Shown here one piece after another: positions 1 through 8,445 of a DNA stretch of 64,000 nucleotides. The position numbers were made by a program, and so were the translations under genes. Position 1 is the first letter of the stretch. Every line of letters begins with the position of its first letter. The DNA lies in NCBI RefSeq assembly GCF_000332455.1, contig NZ_AOGY02000027.1, positions 62,001 through 126,000 on the forward strand, written 5' to 3'. Source of the DNA: Leptospira vanthielii serovar Holland str. Waz Holland = ATCC 700522 (GTDB lineage Bacteria > Spirochaetota > Leptospiria > Leptospirales > Leptospiraceae). Below the pieces are notes generated by a model, which made no database searches, had not been told where the DNA came from, and was given only the letters and a program-made list of their open reading frames with translations.

Positions 1-589
1 ACACAATCCAAAAGGGTGCAGAATCGTATTCGGTTGTGTCATCAATCCCTGCTTCCAATTCTCCTGGTTTGGATCTGGACCAACGGATACTCAAATAAAT
101 GTAAACAGCAAGAAGTAGTAAAAATACAAATCCAGTTCCTTGGTCGATCCGTCCTCCTGTAGAGAAAACAGATGTTAGGTTAACCCAAGGAAGGGCTGCA
201 AAAACCAGTAAAAATCCAGAAAGTACTTGGATCCAACCTTGACGATTTACAAGTCGTTTGTCAATATCAGGTGGAGAAATTAAGATGGCGATTCCCAAAA
301 TGAGGCCAGTATCGCAGATAATGGAACCAACAGCATTTCCAAGAGCAATTCCCGGATTTCCTTCGAGGGCAGAAAGCACCGATACGGAAACTTCCGGTAG
401 GGTTGTGCCCAAACTTACGATGGTGGCCCCAATGATCATCTTGGGAACTCCCCAACGAGTGGAAAGAGAGACTGCTTCGTCAACTAGTACGTCAGCGGCT
501 TTGCCCAAAACAAGGATGGAGCCAATGATGACGAGTAAAAGAACTGGTAAGGGAAGGGTTTGAAAAGTTGCAGTAAGAAATGCATCCAT
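1..589 (-). CDS. Sodium/calcium exchanger (CaCA) family membrane protein, N-terminal part
   Basis: Reverse-strand frame open from an ATG at 589 to the window edge, giving about 196 N-terminal residues. A first hydrophobic segment (residues about 13-30) is followed by the alpha-1 repeat of CaCA cation/Ca2+ antiporters: GATIVSLGTTLPE near residues 54-66 and GNAVGS near 84-89. These are the conserved ion-binding Glu and Asn/Ser positions of the family. A further pair of membrane segments follows, then a polar loop. The family exchanges Na+ or H+ for Ca2+ across the inner membrane. The second alpha repeat and the stop lie outside the window. The start codon is only 16 bp from the start of the divergent exported-protein gene, so the two leaders must overlap. 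Family call is firm; ion specificity is unknown. Confidence 0.85.
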   Translation of the reverse strand, partial: MDAFLTATFQTLPLPVLLLVIIGSILVLGKAADVLVDEAVSLSTRWGVPKMIIGATIVSLGTTLPEVSVSVLSALEGNPGIALGNAVGSIICDTGLILGIAILISPPDIDKRLVNRQGWIQVLSGFLLVFAALPWVNLTSVFSTGGRIDQGTGFVFLLLLAVYIYLSIRWSRSKPGELEAGIDDTTEYDSAPFWIV

Positions 590-605
590 GGATAAAGGTC
601 AGAAT

Positions 606-1229
606 ATGGAAAACTTCATCCGACTGCGACTCTTTCTTTGGGTAGGGACCCTCGGATTTTTTTCTCCGGTACTCGGAGAACCACGATTGCCCAAAGAACC
701 AAACCTTCCCTCCCTCCCCATGGAAGAATCCAAGGAACCAAGAAATGCTCGTGGGGAAAAAGATTCTACAGAGCCTAGAGTCATCAATTTAACTCTCTGT
801 GATGGGAGAACTGTCCGTGGCGAATCATCTAGCGGCAGTCAGTCGATGTCTTTTGAACATTCCAAAGATGGAATCCTTTACAAAAAAAAGTTAACAGTTA
901 GTGAACTTGATTCGGTACGGATCGACTCTTGGGAACTCAAACAAAAACGTGAAGAAAAAAAAGGAATCACCTACGAAGTTGTTCCCAAAAAAATTCGGAT
1001 TCGGACTCGCAATGGAGAAGTGTTTTATAAAGAGACTGGTGTTTCCGATTTAAAACTACTCAACATTGAGATCAAAAACAACAACGGAGAAACCACTCTA
1101 TTTTCTTATTGGGTAGATTTAAAGTATCCTGATGGCAAATGGTATTCCGGTCTTCCTATGATCAAACAGGACCAAGGAACGAGAGAAGATTGTTTGAAAG
1201 ATGTAGTTAAAATGGTTGAGTGGGAGTAA
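606..1229 (+). CDS. Hypothetical exported protein
   Basis: A 207-residue protein not recognised as a known family. From the ATG at 606 it opens with a typical signal peptide (MENFIRLRLFLWVGTLGFF, then SPVLGEP), and AAAGG lies 6-7 bases upstream, which is why this start is preferred over the in-frame ATG at 588 that would overlap the divergent gene. The mature part has a Pro/Glu-rich linker (residues about 25-60), then a beta-rich region starting with INLTLCDGRTVRGE, which resembles small SH3-like beta-barrel surface domains, and a second basic beta-rich segment with KIRIRTRNGEVFYKE. Probably periplasmic or envelope-located. A strong terminator follows directly. Function unknown. Confidence 0.7.
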   Translation: MENFIRLRLFLWVGTLGFFSPVLGEPRLPKEPNLPSLPMEESKEPRNARGEKDSTEPRVINLTLCDGRTVRGESSSGSQSMSFEHSKDGILYKKKLTVSELDSVRIDSWELKQKREEKKGITYEVVPKKIRIRTRNGEVFYKETGVSDLKLLNIEIKNNNGETTLFSYWVDLKYPDGKWYSGLPMIKQDQGTREDCLKDVVKMVEWE

Positions 1230-1254
1230 GTAAAAAATCTCTGAGAATTAGTCC

Positions 1255-1297
1255 AAACAAACTCCAGACAAGAAAGACAACCTGGAGTTTGTTTTTT
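1255..1297 (+). terminator. Rho-independent terminator after the exported-protein gene
   Basis: Perfect 13-bp inverted repeat: AAACAAACTCCAG (1255-1267) pairs with CTGGAGTTTGTTT (1282-1294) across a 14-base loop, with a T run ending at 1297. It lies 25 bp after the stop at 1229 and 15 bp before the convergent stop at 1312, so it probably insulates both genes. Confidence 0.85.
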
Positions 1298-1311
1298 GTG
1301 AGTTCTCATTT

Positions 1312-3585
1312 TTATTCGAATACACAATCTACATAATAAGTCATATGTCCCGATTCTGATTTTTCTTCCACAAGGCCGTGGATGTCTGTTTCGAATCCTG
1401 GAAACTTTGAGTTAAACTCACGAGCAAACTGCAAATAACGAATGATCGTCATGTTGAATATTTCACCAGGAATGAGAAGTGGAATTCCGGGAGGGTAAGG
1501 TGTTAGCAATACCGAAGTAATCCTTCCTTCCAGTTCATCAATCGGAACTCGTTCAATATCACGGTGAGCCATTTTAGAAAACGCTTCTGATGGCTTCATT
1601 GCAGGAATCATCGGGCTTAAATACATCTCTGTTGTTAGGTGAGATATATTGTTTGCTCTATAAACTTCGTGCATAGATTGGCATAAGTCTCGGAGTCCAA
1701 TACGATCGTATTTTGGGTGTGTGGTCGTAAATTTTGGCATCACACGCCAGAGGGGTTGGTTCGAATCATAATCATCTTTGAACTGTTGTAATTCGGTTAC
1801 CATCGTGTTCCATCGACCTTTGGTAATCCCTATCGTAAACATGATAAAGAAACTATAGAGTCCCGTTTTTTCTACAATGATTCCGTGTTCAGCTAAGTAT
1901 TTGGTGAGAATGAGTGCTGGGATTCCCCAATCAGCAAACTCTCCTTCCACACTCATACCAGGAGTGATGACAGTTGCTTTGATGGGATCCAACATATTAA
2001 ATCCTTCGGCAATGTCTCCAAACCCATGCCAACGGTCATTGGTTTTCAGAATCCATTCGTCTCGTTCTCCTGCCCCTTCGTCGGCAAGAGCTTCTGGCCC
2101 CCAAACACTAAACCACCAATCTTCTTCCAATTCCAAACCAACTTTGCGCATGGCACGTCGGAAATCTAATGCTTCCTCAATGGACTCTTCCACAAGAGCA
2201 TTCCCACCGGGAGATTCCATCATGGCTGCTGCCACATCACAAGAAGCGATGATGGCATACTGTGGACTTGTACTTGTATGCATTAAAAATGCTTCATTAA
2301 AAAGGTTTCTATCTAAGGTCTCTTTTTCACTGTTTTGGACAAGGATCTGGCTTGCTTGCGATAGGCCGGCAAGAAGTTTGTGTGTGGACTGAGTGGCAAA
2401 GATCATACTTTCTTTAGGACGAGGTCTGTCAGAACCAATGGCATGCATTCCTGTATAGAATCTATGAAAGGAAGCGTGCGGAAGCCAAGCTTCATCGAAG
2501 TGGAGAGTTGATATTTTACCATCTAACTCAGATTTGATGTCTTCTACATTGTAAAGAATGCCATCATAAGTACTTTGTGTGATGGTGAGAATTCGCGGAT
2601 TTCCTTTTACGTGTTTGGCAAACGGGTGTTCTGCGATCTTTTTCTGGATGTTTTCCCACTTAAATTCCGCTTTGGGAATGGGTCCAATGATTCCGAAGTG
2701 GTTTCTTGTTGGCATAAGAAATACAGGAATGGCCCCAGTCATGGTAATGGCATGTAAAATACTTTTGTGGCAGTTACGATCTACGATCACAACGTCCCCT
2801 GGGGCTACCGTACTATGCCAAACAATTTTGTTGGAAGTAGAAGTTCCATTGGTAACAAAATATAAACTATCACATTGAAAAATCCGTGCTGCGTTTCTTT
2901 CGCTGGCAGAAATGGGACCTGTGTGGTCAAGGAGTTGGCCTAGTTCATCCACCGCATTACAAACGTCAGCCCGAAGCATGTTCTCTCCAAAAAATTGGTG
3001 GAACATTTGGCCTACAGGACTTTTTAAAAAGGCAACTCCTCCCGAGTGACCAGGACAGTGCCAACTATAACTTCCGTCATGTGCATATTGGGTTAAGGCA
3101 CGAAAAAATGGAGGAGGTAAACTATCTAAGTAGGATTTGACTTCCCTATGGATGGCACGTGCCATAAACTCAGGGGTGTCTTCAAACATATGAATGAAGC
3201 CGTGTAATTCTTTTAAGATGCTGTTCGGTATATGGCGACTGGTTCTTGTCTCTCCATAAAGAAACAGTGGTATGTCGGCATTTCTATGTCGGACTTGGGT
3301 GACAAAATCTTTTAGTTGGCGTAGAGCATCTGGAACTTCGCCTTCTGTTTCCGGTGTGAACTCTTCATCATCAATGGAAAGGATGAATCCACAAGCCCGG
3401 CTTTGTTGTTGCACAAAACTCGTTAAATCTCCGTAACTGGTAACACCCAGAACTTCAATCCCTTCGCCTTCTAGGGCCTTTGCAATAGCTCGAATGCCAA
3501 GACCACTGGCATTTTCGGAACGAAAATCTTCATCGATGATGATGATAGGAAATTGTACGATACCGTTTTGATACATCAACTCCAT
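1312..3585 (-). CDS. adiA: Orn/Lys/Arg decarboxylase, arginine decarboxylase (AdiA) type
   Basis: 757 residues, the length of E. coli biodegradative arginine decarboxylase. An N-terminal response-regulator-like wing domain (residues about 8-135) is followed by the fold-type I PLP domain. WHCPGHSGG, FVTNGTSTSNK, DRNCHKS and FDEAW are classical family motifs, and STHKLLAGLSQAS near residue 400 holds the lysine that binds PLP. The C-terminal domain follows (PPGIPLLIPGE). The enzyme decarboxylates a basic amino acid, most probably arginine to agmatine, in acid resistance or polyamine supply. No cognate antiporter gene is adjacent. The choice of arginine over lysine or ornithine rests on overall resemblance, not on a diagnostic residue, so substrate is less certain than family. 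Confidence 0.88.
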   Translation of the reverse strand: MELMYQNGIVQFPIIIIDEDFRSENASGLGIRAIAKALEGEGIEVLGVTSYGDLTSFVQQQSRACGFILSIDDEEFTPETEGEVPDALRQLKDFVTQVRHRNADIPLFLYGETRTSRHIPNSILKELHGFIHMFEDTPEFMARAIHREVKSYLDSLPPPFFRALTQYAHDGSYSWHCPGHSGGVAFLKSPVGQMFHQFFGENMLRADVCNAVDELGQLLDHTGPISASERNAARIFQCDSLYFVTNGTSTSNKIVWHSTVAPGDVVIVDRNCHKSILHAITMTGAIPVFLMPTRNHFGIIGPIPKAEFKWENIQKKIAEHPFAKHVKGNPRILTITQSTYDGILYNVEDIKSELDGKISTLHFDEAWLPHASFHRFYTGMHAIGSDRPRPKESMIFATQSTHKLLAGLSQASQILVQNSEKETLDRNLFNEAFLMHTSTSPQYAIIASCDVAAAMMESPGGNALVEESIEEALDFRRAMRKVGLELEEDWWFSVWGPEALADEGAGERDEWILKTNDRWHGFGDIAEGFNMLDPIKATVITPGMSVEGEFADWGIPALILTKYLAEHGIIVEKTGLYSFFIMFTIGITKGRWNTMVTELQQFKDDYDSNQPLWRVMPKFTTTHPKYDRIGLRDLCQSMHEVYRANNISHLTTEMYLSPMIPAMKPSEAFSKMAHRDIERVPIDELEGRITSVLLTPYPPGIPLLIPGEIFNMTIIRYLQFAREFNSKFPGFETDIHGLVEEKSESGHMTYYVDCVFE

Positions 3586-3624
3586 AGGAGGTGCGACCCC
3601 TTTAGAATCAAATAATTTTAGTAT

Positions 3625-5946
3625 TTAAACTCGTTTTTTCGGAAGGTATTTATAATACTCCATCTCTACCGTGTTGATGAGGTAGGTGTAGTACTTAACT
3701 AATTTTTTATCGAACTTCTTTTTGTTCATTTCCTCTCTGTAGTGGTCAGCGAGTTGGCCACGAAAGAGTGCGGATTTCATATCAGTGCGGTTGATGAGAA
3801 TGGTGTTGGGAAGGTCGCGGATGGCAACATCTTCTGGAATGACAATGGTGGAAACGGATTGTAAGACAGCGTATTCGACTGTAGAGGCCACCTTATCGTC
3901 ATCTTTCTCTTTTGCAAGAGTCATATTGTTTCGTTTGATATTATCCAAGTTTTCATAAATTCGTGAACGTAGAGACTTGGGATCCAAAACTTTGTCAGTG
4001 ATTTTATTGAATCGTTTGGGAAATACGAAATTATCTGCGGCTTTGTAGATATTCGATAGTTTATCATCTTTTTTGCTGGTTTCCCCCTCATCTTCGTAGG
4101 CCGAAGAGGAAGAACTGGAATTATAGGTTGGTTTTCCCCAATCTCCGATTCCTGAAAACTTTCCGGAATTTTTGATATCCTCTCGGATTTCCTCAGTGGA
4201 TTTTTCGCGGAAGTAGATAGCTGCCATAAACCCAAGCACCACAGAGAAAGGCACACCAAAAAAAATCGGCATCGCAGAACGTAGGTAATATGCACCAGTA
4301 ATGAATATCATCGTGCTCACTACAAAAGTTAAAATTCCTGGAACTGCATTGAACCTAGAACGAATTTCATTGGAACGTTCTTTCTCCAATTCTTCCACTT
4401 CCATGTTTTTTACATCAGCATTGAGTTTTGAAATTAACTCAGGTTTGAGTTTGTTATTGAGCTCTGGATGTTTGGGATTGGAAAGTTTATGATTGATGAT
4501 TTTGGCATAACCCAATTGTTTTTTGTATTCGGGGTTGGTTCTTCCCTCAAACGCTAGTTTGTGGATGACCGCTGCCATATAACCGTGGTCTACCACGTAA
4601 TAAACAGATCTGCCGTCAGGAAGTTTTTCTTCATAATAAGAATGGTCTGAGAATACATCATCTTTCAAACGTTTGATGTATTCGTCTGTTTTTTCTTCTG
4701 AGGTGATTCCTGCCTTCGCCACTTCTTCTTCGAAGTCAATTCTAAGGAGTGTGTTATGGTTTTTTGTATGTTCTGGAATTTTGCTGATAACCGCATTTTT
4801 TACGGTTCCGTAAATGCTGTCATCTTTACGTGATAGAACAGATCCTTTTTCTTCCGAAAGTCTTTTTAAAATTTTTACGCTTTGTTCAATCGTTTCTTTG
4901 ATTGATAGGGCTCTGTTTCCTTTTTCTGTGGGATAAGGAAAGTTTTCAATGATAGATAAAAACTTTTTTACTTCTTCTTCTGGATTCATTTTTGATTCTA
5001 AAGAAGTAAATTTTGGTTTGGATATATAATCGCTAAAAGAAGCTAAGAAGGATTCATACTTTGCATCTTTGGCTAGTCTTGTGAGTTGTTCTTTTGTGAA
5101 ATGTTCCAACCCATTTATATGAGCAAGGATTTGGTTCACAACTTCTGGCAAACGTTTGAAACTTCCATCGGGTAAGATGTTTAGTTCATCAATCACAATG
5201 TGATAATCAGTTAAAACGGAAAGTGCTAAGTTTTGTTCACGCGCAAAGTCCGTGAAGTCCTGGAGAAAGTCAGGCATGGGGATGTAAGGTAAATTTCCAA
5301 ATCCCTTTCTGACAAGTGAGGAGATTTCTGCTTCCAAAGAACCGAGTTTAGGATACAACCATGTGTTCCCTTCTTTGTTTTTTTGTAATAATAAAGATCC
5401 TGGATTGTCTTCGTCCCAGTTCCTTCCTTTTTTAGCACGGTTTTCTAGAAGGACTTTGATGAGGTCTTGTGAAAACCTGAAACAAGCCTGTCTGTAGGGT
5501 TGTGTGTCTGTTTTGTTTTCGTTCTGCGGTGCCACGAGTGCAATTTTGGAAGAGATTTTGCTACCGGTTCGAATGAGGTAAGGATACGCATAAGCAGCAC
5601 GATTTTGGCCCCGATGGTCAATGTCTAAAATTTGACGGAGCGCATGGTGGATGGAGTTTTCCGTCCGACCTTGTGTTCCTAAGTTTGTGTACTTCCCCAA
5701 AGCTTCGGGAAGTTTGTCCACTGTCATTAAGTAGGATGCGTGTTTTTCTTTACTGCCGTGTTTTTCTAAACGTTTGTGCCAGTCTTTGAGTTCATCCAAG
5801 ATACAACGTGCTGTGGGTGTTAGGCTTCCCACAGAATCAGACAAAAAGATGTAGGACTGAGCAGAGGGTCTATCGGCAGAACTTTCCTCTTTGGATGAGG
5901 GGTTCTCTACGACTGTGTCTGATAGATCAATGCTGTCTTCACTCAT
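3625..5946 (-). CDS. Large hypothetical membrane-anchored protein coupled to avtA
   Basis: 773 residues, not recognised. An acidic, Ser-rich N-terminus (residues 1-30) leads into a long soluble, mostly helical region. Two membrane spans lie near residues 532-553 and 556-578 (ILTFVVSTMIFITGAYYL and VPFSVVLGFMAAIYF), followed by a linker with a serine run near residue 608 and a basic C-terminal domain. No signal peptide is seen, so both large domains may face the cytoplasm. The start overlaps the avtA stop by four bases (ATGA, 5943-5946), which points to translational coupling. No catalytic motif is visible. Real gene by length and coding character; function unknown. Confidence 0.8.
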   Translation of the reverse strand: MSEDSIDLSDTVVENPSSKEESSADRPSAQSYIFLSDSVGSLTPTARCILDELKDWHKRLEKHGSKEKHASYLMTVDKLPEALGKYTNLGTQGRTENSIHHALRQILDIDHRGQNRAAYAYPYLIRTGSKISSKIALVAPQNENKTDTQPYRQACFRFSQDLIKVLLENRAKKGRNWDEDNPGSLLLQKNKEGNTWLYPKLGSLEAEISSLVRKGFGNLPYIPMPDFLQDFTDFAREQNLALSVLTDYHIVIDELNILPDGSFKRLPEVVNQILAHINGLEHFTKEQLTRLAKDAKYESFLASFSDYISKPKFTSLESKMNPEEEVKKFLSIIENFPYPTEKGNRALSIKETIEQSVKILKRLSEEKGSVLSRKDDSIYGTVKNAVISKIPEHTKNHNTLLRIDFEEEVAKAGITSEEKTDEYIKRLKDDVFSDHSYYEEKLPDGRSVYYVVDHGYMAAVIHKLAFEGRTNPEYKKQLGYAKIINHKLSNPKHPELNNKLKPELISKLNADVKNMEVEELEKERSNEIRSRFNAVPGILTFVVSTMIFITGAYYLRSAMPIFFGVPFSVVLGFMAAIYFREKSTEEIREDIKNSGKFSGIGDWGKPTYNSSSSSSAYEDEGETSKKDDKLSNIYKAADNFVFPKRFNKITDKVLDPKSLRSRIYENLDNIKRNNMTLAKEKDDDKVASTVEYAVLQSVSTIVIPEDVAIRDLPNTILINRTDMKSALFRGQLADHYREEMNKKKFDKKLVKYYTYLINTVEMEYYKYLPKKRV

Positions 5947-7223
5947 TTGGATTTTGCCTGGTGAGATGCCACAATTTTTGCTAAGATATGGGCTCCCCTG
6001 GCTAATTCTTCTTCCTTACGGCAATATGTCAAACGTATGCAATCTTGAGTGTGGGAAAAATCTGAGTTTAATCCCGAAAAGAAATAATGTCCTGAAACAA
6101 TGAAGAGCCGTTTATCTTTACAAAGGTGGTAAAGTTTATGATTGGATACAGATAGATTCGGAAAACGAATCCAAAGAAAAAATCCACCCATAGGATCATG
6201 GATTTCATACTCTACTCCTTGTTTTTGGAATTCCGATTCAAAGATAGAAACGGCAAGTTCCCTTTTTTTGTCATAAAACGGACGTAAGACGTTTTTTGCA
6301 AGGAGTGGAAGAATGTCCTTCCGAAATAGAATGTCCATCATATACACACCGAGGTTTCCAACCGCTAAATTACCTACAGCGGCATAAGAAGAAAGAGTTT
6401 CGATTGTGTCTGGATTCGAAATGATAATCCCCAAACGAACCCCTGGTAGGCCAATTTTGGAAAAACTGAGTGAAAGAGTTCTGCCTTCCTGGTAAGTGAC
6501 AGGTTCTTCCTCACCAATCAAGTTGGGAAATGGATTTCCATAAGCTAAGTCAATGAAAAGGGGAATCGATTTTTTTTGTGTTTTTTCTTCCATCCAATGA
6601 ATGTCTTTTAGAGACAAAATATTTCCTGTGGGATTTGTGGGACGAGAAAGGGCCACACAACCTACATTCGAAAGATCAAAATCAGTTTTGTTTAATCCGT
6701 ATCGAAATCTATGTTTTCCTGTTGGAATCACTTCGGGTTTGGTTGCCACAAAGGCATCTGCTTCTATCGATTGGTCCGCATAACCAATGTATTCTGGGAC
6801 AATGGGGAGAAGGATTTTTTTAAAACTCCCATCGGTCATTTTGCCGGAGTGGAGGTTGAGTAAATACGAATAGGCATTTTGGCTGCCATTGAAAAAAGCG
6901 ATGTTGTCTTTGGTCAGCGTAACACCAAAGTGCGGAGATAAATATTCAGCAGCGAGTGTGCGAAAACGATCATTGCCGATGGGAGCTTGGTAATCTCCGA
7001 GAAGTGCTGTAAGAGACGGGTCTTTTGCCAGAGCGAGAAAACAATCCGCGAAAATTTCTTCTGCTTCCGGGATATGGGCCGGATTTCCTCCCCCGAGTAG
7101 GATTTCGTCCGGGTGGCCGGTGACTTGGCCCAGATCTTCCATAAGGGATCGGATTCCCTGGTTTTGGCGGAGGCGGGTGGCCCAAAGCGAAGAAAAAGAA
7201 TCCGTCATGGGGGCCATATTCAC
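5943..7223 (-). CDS. avtA: Valine-pyruvate aminotransferase (AvtA type)
   Basis: 426 residues of fold-type I aminotransferase. The N-terminus carries the AvtA-type signature: GIRSLMEDLG, then LGGGNPAHIPEAEE near residues 43-56. The PLP lysine is in SLSFSKIGLPGVRLG near residue 254, and the C-terminal Arg lies in GGFFLWIRFP. AvtA moves the amino group between valine (or alanine) and the matching 2-oxo acid, completing branched-chain amino acid synthesis; ilvC lies 13 kb away on the same strand. A GTG start at 7223 with GAGGAAA about 6 bases upstream is used; the ATG two codons later is the alternative. The downstream 773-residue gene overlaps its stop. Confidence 0.85.
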   Translation of the reverse strand: MNMAPMTDSFSSLWATRLRQNQGIRSLMEDLGQVTGHPDEILLGGGNPAHIPEAEEIFADCFLALAKDPSLTALLGDYQAPIGNDRFRTLAAEYLSPHFGVTLTKDNIAFFNGSQNAYSYLLNLHSGKMTDGSFKKILLPIVPEYIGYADQSIEADAFVATKPEVIPTGKHRFRYGLNKTDFDLSNVGCVALSRPTNPTGNILSLKDIHWMEEKTQKKSIPLFIDLAYGNPFPNLIGEEEPVTYQEGRTLSLSFSKIGLPGVRLGIIISNPDTIETLSSYAAVGNLAVGNLGVYMMDILFRKDILPLLAKNVLRPFYDKKRELAVSIFESEFQKQGVEYEIHDPMGGFFLWIRFPNLSVSNHKLYHLCKDKRLFIVSGHYFFSGLNSDFSHTQDCIRLTYCRKEEELARGAHILAKIVASHQAKSK

Positions 7224-7291
7224 CAGACTTTCCTCATCCAGAACCCTTTTTCTAAGGGAATTCTAAAATTATGTTCGCATTTCGAAAAATG

Positions 7292-7332
7292 AAGTGACAT
7301 AATTCAGAAACAAGGTATTTAAGTGACATAAT
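7292..7332 (+). promoter_or_regulatory. Tandem AAGTGACATAAT repeats, possible extended -10 promoters
   Basis: The 12-mer AAGTGACATAAT occurs exactly at 7292-7303 and 7321-7332 in the 127-bp divergent gap between avtA and the DegT-like gene. Each copy contains TGACATAAT, which fits an extended -10 element (TGn plus CATAAT). GAGGAG at 7336-7341 then gives a ribosome site about 9 bases before the ATG at 7351. The repeats could instead be a pair of regulator half-sites. Related copies lie at 29944-29952 (minus strand) and 32608-32616. Confidence 0.4.
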
Positions 7333-7350
7333 ATAGAGGAGTGCTGTTGG

Positions 7351-8445
7351 ATGAGCACCGAAACAATACAAAGACCCATTCGAAAAGAAAAAGATATCGA
7401 ATTTTTTAAACCAACCCTTTCTCGGGAAGACCTGAAAGGTGTTTTAGAATGTCTCGTGGACGAACACCTTTCTACCGGTGAAATTGTAGAAAGATTTGAA
7501 AAAACGTTCTGTCACACCTTTAAAATCAAACACGCCATCTCTTCTAATTCTCTTACTTCTGCATACCACTTGGCATTACTTGCGTTAGGTGTAAAAGCAG
7601 GAGACTCTGTTCTTCTTTCTAGTTATGCTCCGATCTCCGCTTTGGATGCGATCTTTCTTTTGCAAGCAAAACCAGTGCTTGTGGATTTAAAACGAAATTC
7701 CTTCCATCCTTGCCCGGAAGAATTCCTTCGTAAAAAAAATGAATCGGGTGCCACTTTCGCTCTTTTTGATCATAGTTTTGGATCTCTCATTCGTTTGAGT
7801 GATTATTCCATCGAAGGTTTGGAAGTTTTAGAAGACTTTACCGAAGCGATTGGAGCCACTTCCGAAACGATCAGCGTGGGAAAACAATCCAAAATTGCGA
7901 TTTGCGGTCTCAGTGCGGAGAACATCATCACCACTGGAAACGGTGCAATGATCATTACTTCAGAAGTTTCCCTCTCTACTTCCGTAAAATCATACAAGTC
8001 GGGTCCTTCCGCCAAACGTAACTTTGGTGAACCAAAGTATGATTACAATTTAGTAGATTACCAAGCAGCCCTTGGCATTGAACAACTTTCCAAACTTGGT
8101 GTCATATTAGAACGTAAGAAAAAAATTGCGTCTGCTTATTTACAAGCGGTGCAGAATTCTCGGCTAGAAACCTATTTCCAAAATCCAACAGAAGACACCT
8201 TCCAGAGATTTCCGATTGTTGTCTCAGCACAAAACTACGAAGAGATTCAAAGGTATTTTAAATCCATTCATATCGGAACTCAAAGAACTGTGGATGAACC
8301 TCTTCATCGAGTACTAGAAGTGAATCCTTTGGAATTCCCGAACGCAGAACGCCTTTATCAAAGAGGGCACTGTATTCCGATTTATCCTAACCTAACAAAA
8401 GACAACGTACAACGGATTGCTACAGCCATCCGACGCATCTATTGA
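7351..8445 (+). CDS. DegT/DnrJ/EryC1/StrS-fold protein lacking the PLP lysine
   Basis: 364 residues with the full architecture of sugar aminotransferases of the DegT family: STGEIVERFEK (residues about 42-52), ISSNSLTSAYHLALLALGV, and a C-terminal dimer region. The segment normally reading as an FSF..K.ITTGEGG motif here reads CGLSAENIITTGNGAM, with Asn (or Glu) where the Schiff-base lysine should be, and no lysine within reach. The DNA codons at 7907-7957 confirm this. Normal transamination is therefore not expected. The protein could be a PLP enzyme with altered chemistry (as in the ColD-type dehydratase, where the lysine is His), a binding protein or a scaffold. The stop is directly followed by the ATP-grasp-like gene, so the two probably act together. 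Confidence 0.85.
   Translation: MSTETIQRPIRKEKDIEFFKPTLSREDLKGVLECLVDEHLSTGEIVERFEKTFCHTFKIKHAISSNSLTSAYHLALLALGVKAGDSVLLSSYAPISALDAIFLLQAKPVLVDLKRNSFHPCPEEFLRKKNESGATFALFDHSFGSLIRLSDYSIEGLEVLEDFTEAIGATSETISVGKQSKIAICGLSAENIITTGNGAMIITSEVSLSTSVKSYKSGPSAKRNFGEPKYDYNLVDYQAALGIEQLSKLGVILERKKKIASAYLQAVQNSRLETYFQNPTEDTFQRFPIVVSAQNYEEIQRYFKSIHIGTQRTVDEPLHRVLEVNPLEFPNAERLYQRGHCIPIYPNLTKDNVQRIATAIRRIY

Noticed and set aside
1877..2392. 171-residue frame opposite the arginine decarboxylase gene
   Set aside because: Ser/Pro/Arg-rich shadow composition; the other strand encodes a complete conserved enzyme.
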